Origin: Struthio camelus
Lineage: Eukaryota > Chordata > Aves > Struthioniformes > Struthionidae
Assembly (NCBI RefSeq): GCF_040807025.1
Contig: NC_090947.1
Location: 4,836,001-4,900,000, forward strand
DNA length: 64,000 nucleotides
Reading direction: 5' to 3'
The position numbers and the translations under genes are program-made. Shown in pieces: positions 11,270 through 23,060 of this stretch; position 1 is the first letter of the stretch, and every line of letters begins with the position of its first letter. The notes below the pieces were generated by a model. That model saw nothing but the letters and a program-made list of their open reading frames with translations, searched no databases and was not told where the DNA came from.

Positions 11270-11990
11270 AATGAAAGGAATAAAACTTCTAATATGATGT
11301 CTGGTGAGATAAGTTAAGACTGGATAAGATGTGAGAGCCTTCATCCAGATAGTAAATGGATTGAAGAAGCATAGGACAAGAAGAAATAGTAGATCTTCTA
11401 CACTGAAAAGCAGGGATATTGAAGGAGCGATAAAAAGATTAGAGTTGGCGTCTGGTTTTATTTAACATCCTCATTAATTACTTGAGAACAAAAAGGAGGG
11501 AGTACATTTACATCTGAAATGACTTCAAAACACGCAACATCTGCGTCGCGCTGAGCGTTTAGAAATGCAAGGAGGAAACAGTGAAATGAGACTCGGCTTA
11601 GGAAAGTGAACGCCGGGGAGGGAGAGTGATTCAAAATGCAGATATTCAGTGGAAGAAATAAAATTTGAAAGTGGGGATTGGGGATCTTACGAGACACGGA
11701 TTTATAAAACAATCAGGCAGGAAAAAAAAATCAACCTGTACATACCTGTGCTGCATGCATTAGAGAGAGCGCACCTCTGGCAAACGGATCACCAGTGAGA
11801 CTGTACGGAAACTATGGTTGATTCCAAACCTAAATGGAAACAGGAGAAAACTCAGGGAAGAATAGTAGAAATTATTCAGGGGTAAACGCATAACATTTTA
11901 AGACACATTGAAATAGTTAAATTTAGCTTAGAAAACCCTTAGGAGAGGCTAAACTTAGTCCTCCAGGTCTGTGATACTACTACTCTGAGA
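11270..11990 (+). mobile_element. Degenerate ancient CR1/L3-type LINE fragment
   Basis: At about 11452-11485 the plus strand reads V-L-F-N-I-L-I-N-Y-L-R, close to the LLFNIFINDL block of CR1-family reverse transcriptases. Around 11860-11980 the order 'attattcaggggtaaacgca', 'gttaaatttagcttagaaaa' and 'ccttaggagaggc' follows the later part of CR1 ORF2 (RATKMI...[15 protein letters not shown]). The stretch between is riddled with substitutions and indels and has no long open frame. The 5' limit is uncertain, and 11270-11420 is the weakest part. The element is far older than the CR1 copy at 15141-15545 and is dead. Confidence 0.5.
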
Positions 11991-12395
11991 ACATTTACAA
12001 GCTCCCACCAGGCATGAGGTATTTGTTCAGAAAAAAATTCAACAAATGTTCAAAATCTCAGACTTTTGTAAAACTAGTTAGAGACCCTAGGACTTGGAGC
12101 AGGTCAGCTACTCTTGCTGGGAAGGGGGAACAACAGCAATATCTTACAGCACAGAGATGCTGTCATTTTGATTTTGAGGACATGTATCAGCTCTCTGGTA
12201 TGCAAAACCGAATCTCAAGCCAGGAGATATGCCTGTTTACCTATTCACTACATTTTAAGATCTCATCTGTGATCTGTGAATTTACTGTTCATGGGATCTG
12301 GGGGAAACTCATTTTAGGGACAAGTGGTGCATCTTTGCGCATAAGATATAAAGAAAGAAAGCTCACCCCTGACTTATTTATATTTTCTTTCCCAG

Positions 12396-12713
12396 GGTGA
12401 AATCAAAGCGCAATGTGGGAAACAAGGCTGTGTTGAAGAAGGGCAAAGCCAGGCCTGGTTCACGGCCCTCGCAAATCCCGCATGCCCAGGGATCCTTAAC
12501 TTCTTTAAGCCTCTCCGCAGAAGCAGGAGGCAGGCTTGGGTGTCGGCTCTGTCCGCAATGGACCACACACGGTTTGAGGCCACTTGGACAGTAAGGCGTA
12601 AGGGATCCTATCTTTCACGCGTGGTGTGCGGGGATTTCTTGTGGGACTATTGGCTTGAGAGTTGGCCAGCGAAGTGCTCCAATCAACACATATTCCTCTC
12701 CCCACTTCATTAG
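12396..12713 (+). other. Candidate exon: strong acceptor followed by a 105-codon open frame
   Basis: A strong 3' splice site, TATTTTCTTTCCCAG, ends at 12395. Reading from the next base, the frame stays open for 105 codons to TAG at 12711-12713. It has no ATG until codon 50, as expected for an internal exon. A donor-like GGACA/GTAAGG at 12590/12591 would make an exon of 195 bp (65 codons), with phase 0 at both ends. The predicted peptide (GEIKAQCGKQGCVEEGQSQ at the start) matches no family I recognise. The frame is also open for about 17 codons upstream of the acceptor, so part of the openness is chance. The acceptor and open frame are visible; exon status is inference. A 3'-terminal exon is also possible. 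Confidence 0.2.
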
Positions 12714-14779
12714 CTCCCGGCCACTCGCCTCCATAAGACCGAGGATGCTCGTTAGGAGACTGCTACGATAAACGCAAAACTGGTGCCGTTTCCTAATTTG
12801 ATACATCTGATGAGCCAGAACTTAATAAATGCAAACTGCTACCCAAGCTGTTTGGATTTGCTTGGTTGCTTTCTGTCTTCCTCAGCATATTCTAGGGGCT
12901 GATCTCATGACATTCTCCTTCATGCCAGACTTCTTTTTTTTGTCTATCTGAATTTTTTTTTTCCACTAGAAGCCTCCAAGCCAGGCTCCTCTCAAGCACT
13001 TTGCACATGTTGTTTCAGTGCTTCAGTGGAATGGTTCAAATTATAATTTTCCAGCTGAGACACAAAGACTAATTCAGTCAAGGCATCACTTTTTTTTTGG
13101 TGACAAGGTGGATTTCACTGGGGTCCTTGAGGAGATAAAAGGCATCCAAGGTGCTGTGGGAAAACCACTGTACTAGGAGCAAACTTTTGGACAGAGGAAA
13201 CTAATTGTGCTCTGCAACAACTGAAAGAAGCAGGCAAAGTCATGTATTTACAAGTGTATCCCATGTACTCTTTGAGGATGAACTGATTGTCAGCCTGGGA
13301 TGATGGGAGAGAATACAAGATACGAAGCATTGAGTAGGAATAATGAATGACAGATACAAAACTGAGCTGAAATCTTTCGCTGATGACAAACGAAACCCAC
13401 AGAGATAGCCAAAGCTGAGAAATGGTCTGCTGATTTTTGCAGCTAACGAGCAGGGCTGCCTTTAGGACTGCTCAGGGCAATGACAACCAGTGCTAGGTCA
13501 GGAGGACGTTGTCATTTGCCTTGAAAACCTGCCACTTAGCACTGGTAAGTCCTGGGGTGCTGTGGATACCCTGCCCAGGAGGGGATGTGGAGTGGGTGGC
13601 ACGGTCTTCTGCCGAGGGTGGGATGAATTTTGGAGGCTGGGAGCCTGTGGCTTGGAGAAAGGCAGATCTCTGCCCCGATGCTGATGCCAGGGATGATCTC
13701 ACCTCTGGCTTAGAGGAAACGAGGCCGAGGTGCTGCTGAGACTTTTGGGGATGGACGAACAGGGTGGAGAGGCCTGAGGCTGGTGACGTGCCAGGAGGCT
13801 TCTGGATGCAGCACAGGGCAGCGCCTCACGGCTCACGCACAGAGTTCTTCTCCGGACACCATCTCATTGCCATGATGCTGGAGCAGGAGCTTGGGGCAAC
13901 CGAGACGTGTCAGGTAGATGTCAAAAATTAAATGCGACAAATCCAGGCCTTAGTAATAGCCCGGAGGAGCAGCTGTCTTTCCTCGCCACGGCCCCAGGAA
14001 CATGGGCTGGCTTGGAGCTGCCCCAGCAGGACTCCAGCACGCTCATCAGCAAGTGCAACTTTAGCAGCCCTTGATGAATAACAACCGGTGTGGGCAGCGG
14101 ATGGCACGGTGCGATGGGAAATGCCCGGGAAAGGCTGGAGACAGGCTTATTCCCGCATCGCACATACTCCTCTAGAAAGAAAATGTGCACCGTTTCACAG
14201 CCATAATCCTGATACTTGACCCATAGCTTAAATTCACTTATAAAGCCACCTTATAAAGTAAATGGCTTTGATCTGGCGAGCTTAATTTAAAGCACTTGAA
14301 GTTTTATATATTCTTTTACTGTGGGGAACAGATTACGCTTTTTTTTAATAATGTCTCAGAAATAAGTGTTTCCAATCCTTGCACAGGGGAAAATTTCATA
14401 CCGGTAACACTACTGAGAACGCTCTGGTTTCCTTGAGCCTGCTCTCACAGAAAAGAAACAGGCCTTGTGCCTGAGGAGCTGACCGCGCGTTGAATCACAA
14501 TGAGCCGAATACCTGCACGAATATTTTGAAAACTAACTCTTGGGTGATTCAGAGGTTGATAAGTGCCTGGTCGCAGCAACAGCAAAGAACAGAACGATGA
14601 TGAAAAATCACGGCCCTTGACAATTTATTACGGGACTTAAAACAAAAAAAAAAAAGAGAAAGAAAGAAAGAAGGAATCAGTTTGCAAAACATGATTGTTT
14701 TTGAACCGCCTGCCTAGCAACCGACCAACAAATGCTCCGATTACGCCTCTATTTCATATCCTCCCAGCACTTTTGCACA
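12714..14779. other. Unique stretch with weak MIR-like scrap and GAAA repeat
   Basis: At about 13030-13095 'ttttccagctgagacacaaa' followed by 'gtcaaggcatcac' weakly follows the reverse MIR core. A run of A passing into (GAAA)n lies at 14644-14674. A donor-like GCACTG/GTAAGTCC at about 13546 has no convincing acceptor. No gene is recognised. Confidence 0.4.
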
Positions 14780-15085
14780 GCGTTTCGACACCAGCTAACT
14801 CGGGCTCTGCAACACGCCACGGCGACCTCGGCTGCCCCGCGCCGCTGCCTGGGCGCCGGCGGCTCCTGCCACGCACCCTTCGCGAGCCTGGGGCGATGCC
14901 GGCCGCCCGTCCGTCGGGGCGCAGAGGGCATCTGCTTCCCCTTTCCTACGTTGCAGCAATATATTCCCACCACTCGCCCTCGCTGGGCACCGGGGGATGA
15001 AACAACGCGATGTGCCAACTTCCCACTGCCCGGTTCTGCCCCGGCAGCTCCGCTCGGACTCGCTTTCCCAACGCGCTGTCTGTGG
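14780..15085. promoter_or_regulatory. Small CpG island
   Basis: This is the clearest CpG-island-like patch in the window, with CGCGCCGCTG, GGGCGCCGGCGG, 'gccggccgcccgtccgtcgg' and 'aacgcgctg'. Open frames of about 100-144 codons run through it on both strands, which is expected of GC-rich DNA with few stop codons. An ATG at 14896 in moderate Kozak context (GGCGATGCC) starts only a short frame. It could be a promoter of an unseen transcript. It ends about 55 bp before the CR1 3' terminus at 15141. No TATA box was seen. Confidence 0.4.
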
Positions 15086-15140
15086 GGAAGTCAAAGTTGG
15101 GTCAAGCTCCTGTGGCCTTTCCGGTTAGGCACAGACAGGG

Positions 15141-15545
15141 AATCACAGAATCACAGAATCGTTTAGGTTGGATGGGACCTCTGGAGATCATCTAGTCCAA
15201 CCTCCCTGCCCAAGCAGGGTCACCTAGAGCATATTGCCCAGGATCACATCCAGACGGCTTTTGAATATCTCCAGTGAAGGAGACTCCACCACCTCTCTGG
15301 GCAACCTGGTCCAATGCTCTCTCACCCTCACAGTGAAGAAGTTTTTTCTCAGGTTCAGATGGAACTGCCTGTGGTTCAGTTTCTGCCCGTTGCCTCTTGT
15401 CCTGTGGCTGGGCACCACAGAGAAGAGGCTGGCCTCATCCTCTTGACACTCCCCCTTCAGATACTTGGACACGTTGATGAGATCCCCTCTCAATCTTCTC
15501 TTCTCCAGGCTGAACAGGCCCAGCTCTTGCAGTCTTATCTTGGGA
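15141..15545 (-). mobile_element. CR1 LINE, 5'-truncated 3' end
   Basis: This is a CR1 non-LTR retrotransposon fragment on the minus strand. Its 3' terminus (15141-15160 on the plus strand) carries tandem copies of the 8-bp unit 'aatcacag', the hallmark CR1 end that replaces a poly-A tail. Next come the typical 3' UTR words 'gttggatgggacctctgg' and 'agatcatctagtccaacc'. An open frame at 15550-15224 encodes the C-terminal part of ORF2, with blocks such as [38 protein letters not shown] and [19 protein letters not shown], ending in the expected stop. The reverse transcriptase and endonuclease domains are missing through 5' truncation, as usual for CR1. The frame is intact over about 105 codons, so this copy is relatively young. 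No target-site duplication was seen, which is normal for CR1. Confidence 0.95.
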
Positions 15546-16252
15546 ATCAAAGCCCAAGGAAGATCTCTTGCCCCCGGAGCTCAGTTTACTTTTCAAAGTC
15601 TCACACGTGCCTGTTCCCCAGGCTCTGAGACCCCAGGTTTGCTTTTCAGGGGAGACTCAAGAATTGAACGGGGGAAACAAATAAATCCAGGAGTTTAAAC
15701 AAAGTCCACTAGAGCTGCTAGGAAAAGAAAGGTGCCAGTGTCTCAGGAACACGTATCAGATCCACTTGCATTCCTGCTCTGCCACTGAAATCAGATGTGC
15801 GCATGGGTGGCCCAGCGGCGTAACTGGTGGCCACGCTTGGAGAGCTACCGGGTGAAGATGGGTATGCCTACATATATATATATATGTATACATTCACCAT
15901 TGAAATAGGTGTACCACTGCTCCTTGCAGGAATTTAGCAGGAGACATAGGTGCCCAGTGCCTGAGATGCTGCTCAGCAATAGTATTTTGCCTCGAAAAAA
16001 AGCGCAGGCTCTGACATAGCCCTGCGCTCAGCGGGAGCTCTGAGACCCTGATGCTCTGGGAGGTGACAGATATCTTGGGAGAGCAGCTGCTCCCACAGCT
16101 CCTGCTGGGCTCTGACCTCCGCGGGAGCTGCAATCCGGCAGCTGCTGCACCCAGCGTCTGCCCGAGACTGTCCTTTCTCGTCTCCTTCACCTGGAGAGTC
16201 GCTGGACCTCGTTGCAGGGAGCGTTGAGAGGCTGGGAACGGTTGGGCTCAGC
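15546..16252. other. Unique stretch with a TA microsatellite
   Basis: A short (TA)n tract that is nearly palindromic lies at 15871-15892. The rest holds overlapping minus-strand frames without recognisable domains. No splice-bounded exon was identified. Confidence 0.45.
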
Positions 16253-16747
16253 ATGGCAACCCTCAGGCCCCTGAGGATCCTGGACTTCTCATCTCAGTGT
16301 CCCCCTGCCCCGTTCGTTAACGGGGACAGTGGCACAACACTGTCTCACAATGGTGATGGACACTGTTCACACACGTTAGATAAGATGCCACTGGAGACCG
16401 GACGCTGGCCAGAAACATACCGAGGGTCCTCTCCAAACATGGCCTGTTGGCGAAACCCAGGCACCTGCCAGTGTGTCTGGAGCAAAGGCTCAGCAAGCAG
16501 ATGGGAGCATGAGCTGGTTACGTTAACCGTGCATGCCTTGTTCAGTCAGGTCTTGGTAATATTATGGATTGAGCTGCGCTGGCTCAAGACTTTGTCCCCC
16601 CTGGCACAGCCCCATCATGCCTGGCAACTTAAGACAAGCACTTATTGCCTTCTGCTAAGGCTGCTGGGCAGAGGTAACCTCTGGCAGAGGGGTGAGGCAA
16701 ACGGGTATAGCTTTAACCAGGCCCAGGTTAGAGGTGAAACGCATTAA
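16253..16747 (+). other. ATG open frame of 164 codons, probably chance
   Basis: The frame begins with ATG in good Kozak context (CAGCATGG, A at -3 and G at +4) and runs 164 codons to a stop at 16747. The predicted protein starts MATLRPLRILDFSSQCPPAP and is rich in Trp and Cys. It has no signal peptide, membrane segment or domain that I recognise. No promoter, polyadenylation signal or splice context supports it. It could be a single-exon unknown gene, but frames of this length are expected occasionally in 64 kb of non-coding DNA. Confidence 0.1.
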
Positions 16748-18389
16748 TTGCAGCCCTTTTCATCACAGTTTAATCAACATTACGTTGATCAGCTAACAGT
16801 TACCTGCTAAGCCCCAGTAACTCTGCTATGTTGAGGAGTGCATCCGAGAGCTTATTGCAGCTGGAGATCTTTTGCCAGTGTAAATTTGGATTGCAGCAGG
16901 AAGGCTGGCTAGTGCAATTAGACCAGCTAACCTTTTAAACGCAGGCAGAGCCAAGCCCGTGGCCACCCAGAAGTCTGTGCCGGATCAGGCAATTTCTAAG
17001 CAAGCGGCTTCGCAGCTGTCCTTGGGTGGCAAAAACTATTTTTATGAGCTGGGTTGCAGGGAGTCGGGATTGCAAACAGTGCCCTTTGTTCCCCGCGTCC
17101 AGGCCTTTCAGACCTCGGTTCCACGATAATTAAAACCAGATCTACATCCCGACAAGCCATCCAGCCCCGCAGAGGCAATCCACATCAAACCTACTCACAC
17201 GATTGCATTGCTGTCAAATTAACCAGAGTATACGAGACAGCATTTAGGCTGGCTTTCTGCTTTCGCGCCAGCTTTGGCCCCGGCTGTCAGAAATCAGGCA
17301 ATACCTAATGCAGCGTTAACGCCTGCCAGCGCAAAGTTTACCCAGCTGCAGCTTCAGAACGTTTTTGACGGAGTAAAGCGACTTCATACGGGATCATCTT
17401 GTTCTGGGCCATGCAGCTGTCGCGTTTTGATCTAGTAGGGGGAACCCTAAAGCTGGATTTGCCATATCCCTGAATCCCAGCCTTCATATCTGGAGCATGA
17501 ATTGGAGGCGGTGGGGTTGACGGCTAGTTAGTGTCTGTCTGCAAAACACGGCGAGACCCACAGAGCAAAGCACGACAGCGGGTGACAAGTATTACTTAGG
17601 GCTCTCAGAGTTAACAGACCTTTACTTAGCCGTATATCTTTGACCTTTGCTATCATACCAGCCTTACCTCCCCACTGCAAACCACAGAGGGTTACAATAC
17701 CGAATGCATCTGTTTCCTGTTTCATAAACTGCAATTGCACGTTTCCAACAGGCCCTCTCGTCTGAGGTTTAGAGGCAAGCAATTTTATTTACGAGTAGCA
17801 TGTGCCCCCGAACCTATCTTGGTCCTTTATAGTGTGCTGCCTGCTGATGATGAAGGATAATAAAATTTAGTAGCAACCACTCTCCCGTTATTCGGAGGAG
17901 TTTGCAACTTCCCCTTTTCCCCTTACTGCTATTGTAAATATGTATCTAAGATATCAGATGTATTTATCAGAAATAAGTAATTCAAATAAAACAGGCAGAA
18001 AACATGCATCTTCAAATACGCAGCAACTACTTCAACTTCTCATAAACATTGATAAGTTATAATCAATACTGGTTTTGTTTGTCAAGCGAACCTGTGTGCC
18101 AGGTAGGTGCGTGTGCCGGCTTCACTACTACATTGAAGTGAGTCCAGCGGGTAAAAATCCTGGCCAAAAGACATTAGCGGTGGAAAGGCCTGGTGACTTG
18201 GCTACAGGCTACACCACACATTTCTGCAGAAATCTCTCCCTGTCATCACCTTTCGCCTATCACAAAGTGAAACGCAACTTTAAAAAACATCACCTTTCAT
18301 GTAGCCCATCGTTCATTACGTCTCTGCGGGCTTCGGGATCGGGCTTTTGACTGGGTCATCCCAGTTTAACCAGTCACCGCTGTCTGCGG
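16748..18389. other. Unique non-coding stretch
   Basis: The sequence is of mixed composition, and 17820-18070 is AT-rich. No known repeat, RNA gene or convincing exon was recognised. A 14-bp palindrome, ATTTCTGCAGAAAT, lies at about 18220-18235. Confidence 0.45.
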
Positions 18390-18620
18390 AGCTGCAGGAG
18401 CTTGCTGATGGTGCCGGCTCGCAGGCGCAGGAACCAGCTGGGAGGCAACGCGGTCCCTTCCCCGGGGATTTTGGCCAAGCTCCTTCACCTCCCAGATAGG
18501 GCGGCCAGGCGTGCGGCCAGCTGGTATCTCCAGCTCAGCCGACGCGCGGTGACTTCGGAAATAGCTGCAAATCGGCCGTGCGTCTCAACCCACAAGCTGT
18601 CACGCACGCCCAGCCCTTAA
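18390..18620. promoter_or_regulatory. CpG-enriched patch
   Basis: CpGs cluster here, for example 'gccggctcgcaggcgcagg', 'cgacgcgcggtgacttcgg' and 'tcacgcacgccc'. The patch is only about 230 bp long and has no GC box or TATA box that I can see. It is a weak candidate for an unmethylated regulatory element. Confidence 0.25.
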
Positions 18621-21600
18621 CGAGGTTATCTTTGACGGAGAGAATCAGCCAAACAAGAGGCAAAATCCTCAGAAAGGGGCACCCTATGCGACACACTGCA
18701 CACAAAGGTAGGGGAAGCATCTAGTGAGTTAGAAAACAAAAGGTTTTGTGCTGTACAGCTGTTTGGGTCCATTCAAGATGTGTTGGTACACAGCCTGTCC
18801 ACCCCATAATTTAGGTGCCTTCTTCCCATCATCTTCTGCCAGCGCTTCTCATGCAGACTTGAAGCTCTTTTTCCCGCAGTAACGGCAGCCAACGAGACCG
18901 AAAAAAATTCATTTTGCAACCCCCTCCGCCTTTTCTATGCTCTGCTTGGGCTTAAAGGAGGACTCCCCCTAAAATGAGCGCGGCCTCTCCAGCGTTTCAA
19001 GTTAAGCAGCTTGAACCCGGTGGGCCCAACCGAGCGCTGCGGGATAAACATTTGTGCAAATATTTGCAGCTGTCAAATCCTAATCTTGAGAGCAGTGTGG
19101 ATCCCAGATAGCGTATTGTTTATCAGTGTCAGCTCTGGGGCATTATCAAAAGCCCAAAGGAAAAGTCCGTGTTGATCTGCAGAGTATCTGCAGAAGCTTC
19201 TGCACCTCTCCGCTACGGGCTCTTCTCTCTCCGGGTCCTTCTTTTAGCTCCTGAGCTTCAACAAGGTCTTCCCTTGCTGAAGCTCACCTTCAGCAAGGTT
19301 GCTGCCACCCCAACGTTCAGCACGTACGGCTTCGTGCCAGGGTCCAGGCTGCTTCAGCAGGTGACTCTTAACAGGCACTTCCAGCCCCAGGGGCCTGGTG
19401 CTGCAACAGCAAAAAACTCGTCAAGAGAGCGCCGGAGGAATTTGTGAATCGCAGAGAACAGCTTGGCTTTTCCTCAGGCAGAAACCAGTCTTTGGGAGTT
19501 ATAAAGCTGGCTTAATGTGTTTACAAGACGATCTGCTCCGCGCAGAATTTGCTGATGTTTCCCAGGCAGCTTTACGGACGCAGAGGGGATAAGGATAGGC
19601 CCCTCGAGACCCAACTTACTTCCAAACAAAGCCCGTATTTGCAGTGGCTGTTTTCTTGGGAGATCTGAACGCAGCTTGTCTAAAAGGTTTTCTGCAGAGA
19701 GAAAATCAATTAGCGCCCTTAGACCACGGAGCACCATTTATCACATACCATGTCGCTGGTACTGACGCTGCGATGCCTTCCTACAAGCCCAGCTGATGCC
19801 CAGCTGCTGAAGACACTTTCGGACACCATCTCCGCTGAACATGTAGTTGTGAAGATGGCCCTACAGTAGGCAATGGGCTCTTTTTCTTCTTAGCACCTTG
19901 CTTGCTGTGGTAACGGTTTTGCAAGAGACTAGTATTTTTATTTACCTCCATTCTTTTCCTAACCATAACAGACTTTTTTGTTATCTTTTTTTTTTTTTTT
20001 TAAGCATAAATTTCCTCTCAAAGGAAGCTTTAACTCCCCTGTGTACGCAGCCACAGTCCCTGGCAGATGACAGAGGCTGGAGAACTTTAAAGATCCTACT
20101 TTTACAGATTCCCCAGATTTTAAACTGTATTTCAAAAGCCCATACCAGATTTAAGGGAAGAAAAGAGAAAAGAAATCATTGTGTCAGTTCAGAATTAATT
20201 TGAAGAGACAAAAGGGGGGAATCCTTAGCTGTGTATTGTCTACCACAATCCGGAAACGCAGCAGACACATCCCTTCAGCATCATCTGCCGTCCTTATTCG
20301 TTCTCCTAGGCTGAGGCATGCTGGAGAGAAAAGATTTTGCAACCCCAGCAGAAACGTTTGTGCAATGTTTATCTGATCAGGCAAAGACTTTGAGGGCTTG
20401 CTTCGGGAAAGAGTTCTAACACTTCATAATTCAGATGCAACTGAAAGGTTTGGTGTCTCCCTTTTGCAAGAGAGGCACTTTTTTTTTTTTAATTGCAGCA
20501 AATCAGTGTTTTGTACCAAGATCAAGAGTTAGGATGAAATCTGGTTGCCACAGATCACTGAATATATATATATATATTTTTTTTTTTTTCTAGGTAAAGC
20601 TTGAGATGGGGTTACGCCCTGTTTTCTCTTCAATTTACAGTTCATGTCATCAAACATACTGTACTGTTCATCGCATAAGCCACCCCTAGAGGAAAAAAAA
20701 ATCCCAAAACCAAGGTTTTGCAGCTAACGGCAGAAACCATCTGCAAATGCACATCCAGATGTATGCTCTCTCCCGCTGCTTGGCACTGAAAAAAAACCTG
20801 ACATTATCCCTTTTTACGCCGGTCAACAAGGAAACTGTGCAGTGGGGAAAAAGCACTGAATGCATCTCTCTACGCTAACAGTGCGAGCACTGGCATTTGA
20901 ATGTGGAAAAAATGATGTGACTATCAGAGACACAAAAGCAGCCTGGGAAGAGCCAGTTCTTTGCAGACCCGGTTCAAAGTTCATCAGCAATATTGGGAAC
21001 CAGACTACTTCCTGCTCTGTTGCATATGGGTGACGCTTACAAAAAGGAATCCCGTTACCATCGTTGTACAGGACCCAGCACAACATGGCTATAACCTCAG
21101 CTACCAACTTTCAGTCTACCACCAAGAGACTCGGTAAGATTTTGGTGCAGCTGGTCTCCAGGCTAGACAATTATGGCTTGCATGAAGCAGAAGTCTACGG
21201 GTTAATGCCGTCACGTTCTGTGGTTGGTGTTACATTTGCAACCCTGTCACCCGGTCTTTTCTCTACCTGGATTTCTGTTGTTTCTAACATCTGGACTACT
21301 TGATGCATTTCCATTGACAAATGCTTCTGACTTTCCATATAATGTCTAGCACGGACAGCTCAAGACATGTTAAATGTCAGCTATACCAAGCTCACCTTTC
21401 TGACCACTATTTCAGAAGTTTTCAGCTTTGTCCTCGTGTTAAATCATCAATTAAAACATTTTTCAGATGCCCGTAGGTACTGTGGGCTTATTCATGCCAT
21501 CTCTAAGATGATGAGCTCAGGCAAATATCAGTCTGAATTTCCAACTTCAAAGAAAGAACGGAAAAGAAAAATTCTCAGATAGACTATCATGTGCCTGCTC

Positions 21601-22974
21601 CTACTTCTGACCACTTGGGAAATACCATTTTGTCATAACACGTCGGCTTGCCATGCAATTTCTGAGCAGCTTCAGATTCACTTTTGAAGTACATCTACTC
21701 TTTGGTCAATTTTTGTCCAGGAAACTTATCCTGTTCTGAACTCAGCATTGCTGTGGTGAGGCCATGCTGATACTTCAGCTAGTAGATTAAAAGCTAGCAC
21801 TTTTAAAAGCTAGATACAGAGGTACTAGAGCTGCAGCAAAGAGTTAATCTAGGTGGAGAGCAAGCCAGTAATGGCTGAATTCTCAGCAGAGAAATGCCAA
21901 CACCAAACATCCGCAGGACCCACAGTGGGCAAGTCTCCCAAGAATGAGTGATGATCCATGTGACTTCCATTAAACAATAACTTACTTAAATGCAATTAAT
22001 TCCCACAAATCTCCTGATGATACCAGTTATCTCCTACAGATACTGCTGTAATCTCCCATAATCTTCTTCAACTGCAGAGAAAACTCTTTCTTTATAACTT
22101 TCATTTTCTTTAGGGAGAACACTGTAATTTCTACTTTCCTCCTTTTCAGTGTCACAAAGTCGCCCCAACACTCTGGACTTTCTCTCAGTTCCCTCAAAAC
22201 CACATTTTTTTCAGAAACAGGCTGCAATTTGATAATACTGCTCCTGGTATTGCTTCATCTATGCAGCTTTCATTGCTGAAGCAAATAGGATTGGACCTTG
22301 AGCAATGTAAGTTAAGAACAACAGATGAGATAACTGAAGCAGGAATGAGACTATATGATGCATTGCTCTTGCGAAAGGGAAACATAAATTGCTGAGATTG
22401 TAAACAAGGGCTTCCTGGTGGATCAAAAACACAACATTACAGGCAGCAGCAAAAGATGGTTTCAACATTTTCAGGGCTGTGGTGTTTAGGATGACTCTGG
22501 CATATTTTGCTTTTGCCATGATTTTAAAGCTTTCATACAGCCACAAGGCAATGAGCAACATGCGCTCTGTGTTTTAATCTTTGCAGTCCCTCAAAGCTAT
22601 TGAAATAGTTGAAATTTGTCACACTCTATGGGATGCCCGAAAATATTCCTTCAAAAGGAAACCGTGTTTGAGAGATCATTTCTGTAAATTCGGCTAGCTA
22701 CAAAGCCCTTATGTTGATGTTTCTTTCCATGATTTCACGATGGTACTGAGCACTATAAATGATTCTAGCAAAAAATATATTTATGCTTATTTACAAGTTT
22801 TATTAGCACTGTTCCAGATGACTAAACATCAATGAGTAGAGTTTTGTGTAAACATTGAAGGCAACTATACCGCATTTACACCCAAAGAGGAAAAGCTCTA
22901 AACTATAAAGAATAAATGAAAGATAACACAGTTCCTATACTGAGGAGAGTAGAATATAAAAAGACAAATCAGGA
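18621..22974. other. Unique stretch with simple repeats
   Basis: A poly-T tract lies at 19986-20001 and a (TA)n tract passing into poly-T at 20561-20589. At 22587 a good acceptor (TTTTAATCTTTGCAG) precedes a 36-codon open frame; see findings. No known gene or transposon is recognised. Frames on both strands are short and overlapping. Confidence 0.45.
19272..19298. repeat. Hairpin, perfect 11-bp arms with 5-nt loop
   Basis: CCTTGCTGAAG (19272-19282) and CTTCAGCAAGG (19288-19298) are exact reverse complements, separated by ctcac. The inner part of the right arm also reads as a minus-strand donor, GCTGAAG/GTGAGC. It is a stable hairpin if transcribed. No bacterial-type terminator is implied. 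Confidence 0.85.
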
Positions 22975-23060
22975 AAACTCTAACTTAGATGATGACCGGA
23001 GGCACAGAGAGATGAAGGGACCTGCCCAAGGTCACATAAGAAAGGTGCATAGACCCGGAG
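22975..23060 (-). mobile_element. MIR-like SINE fragment
   Basis: The plus strand reads 'gaggcacagagagatgaagg' and then 'cctgcccaaggtcacataag'. This is a close match to the reverse-complemented MIR core (gaggcacagagaggttaag, tgacttgcccaaggtcacac). The tRNA-like promoter half is not recognisable. The call is from memory of the consensus. Confidence 0.6.

Noticed and set aside
14732..15166. 144-codon plus-strand frame
   Set aside because: It runs through the CpG island into the CR1 3' terminus, and stop-free length is explained by GC content.
15141..15550. Open frames in this interval as cellular genes
   Set aside because: They are the CR1 ORF2 end and its antisense shadows.
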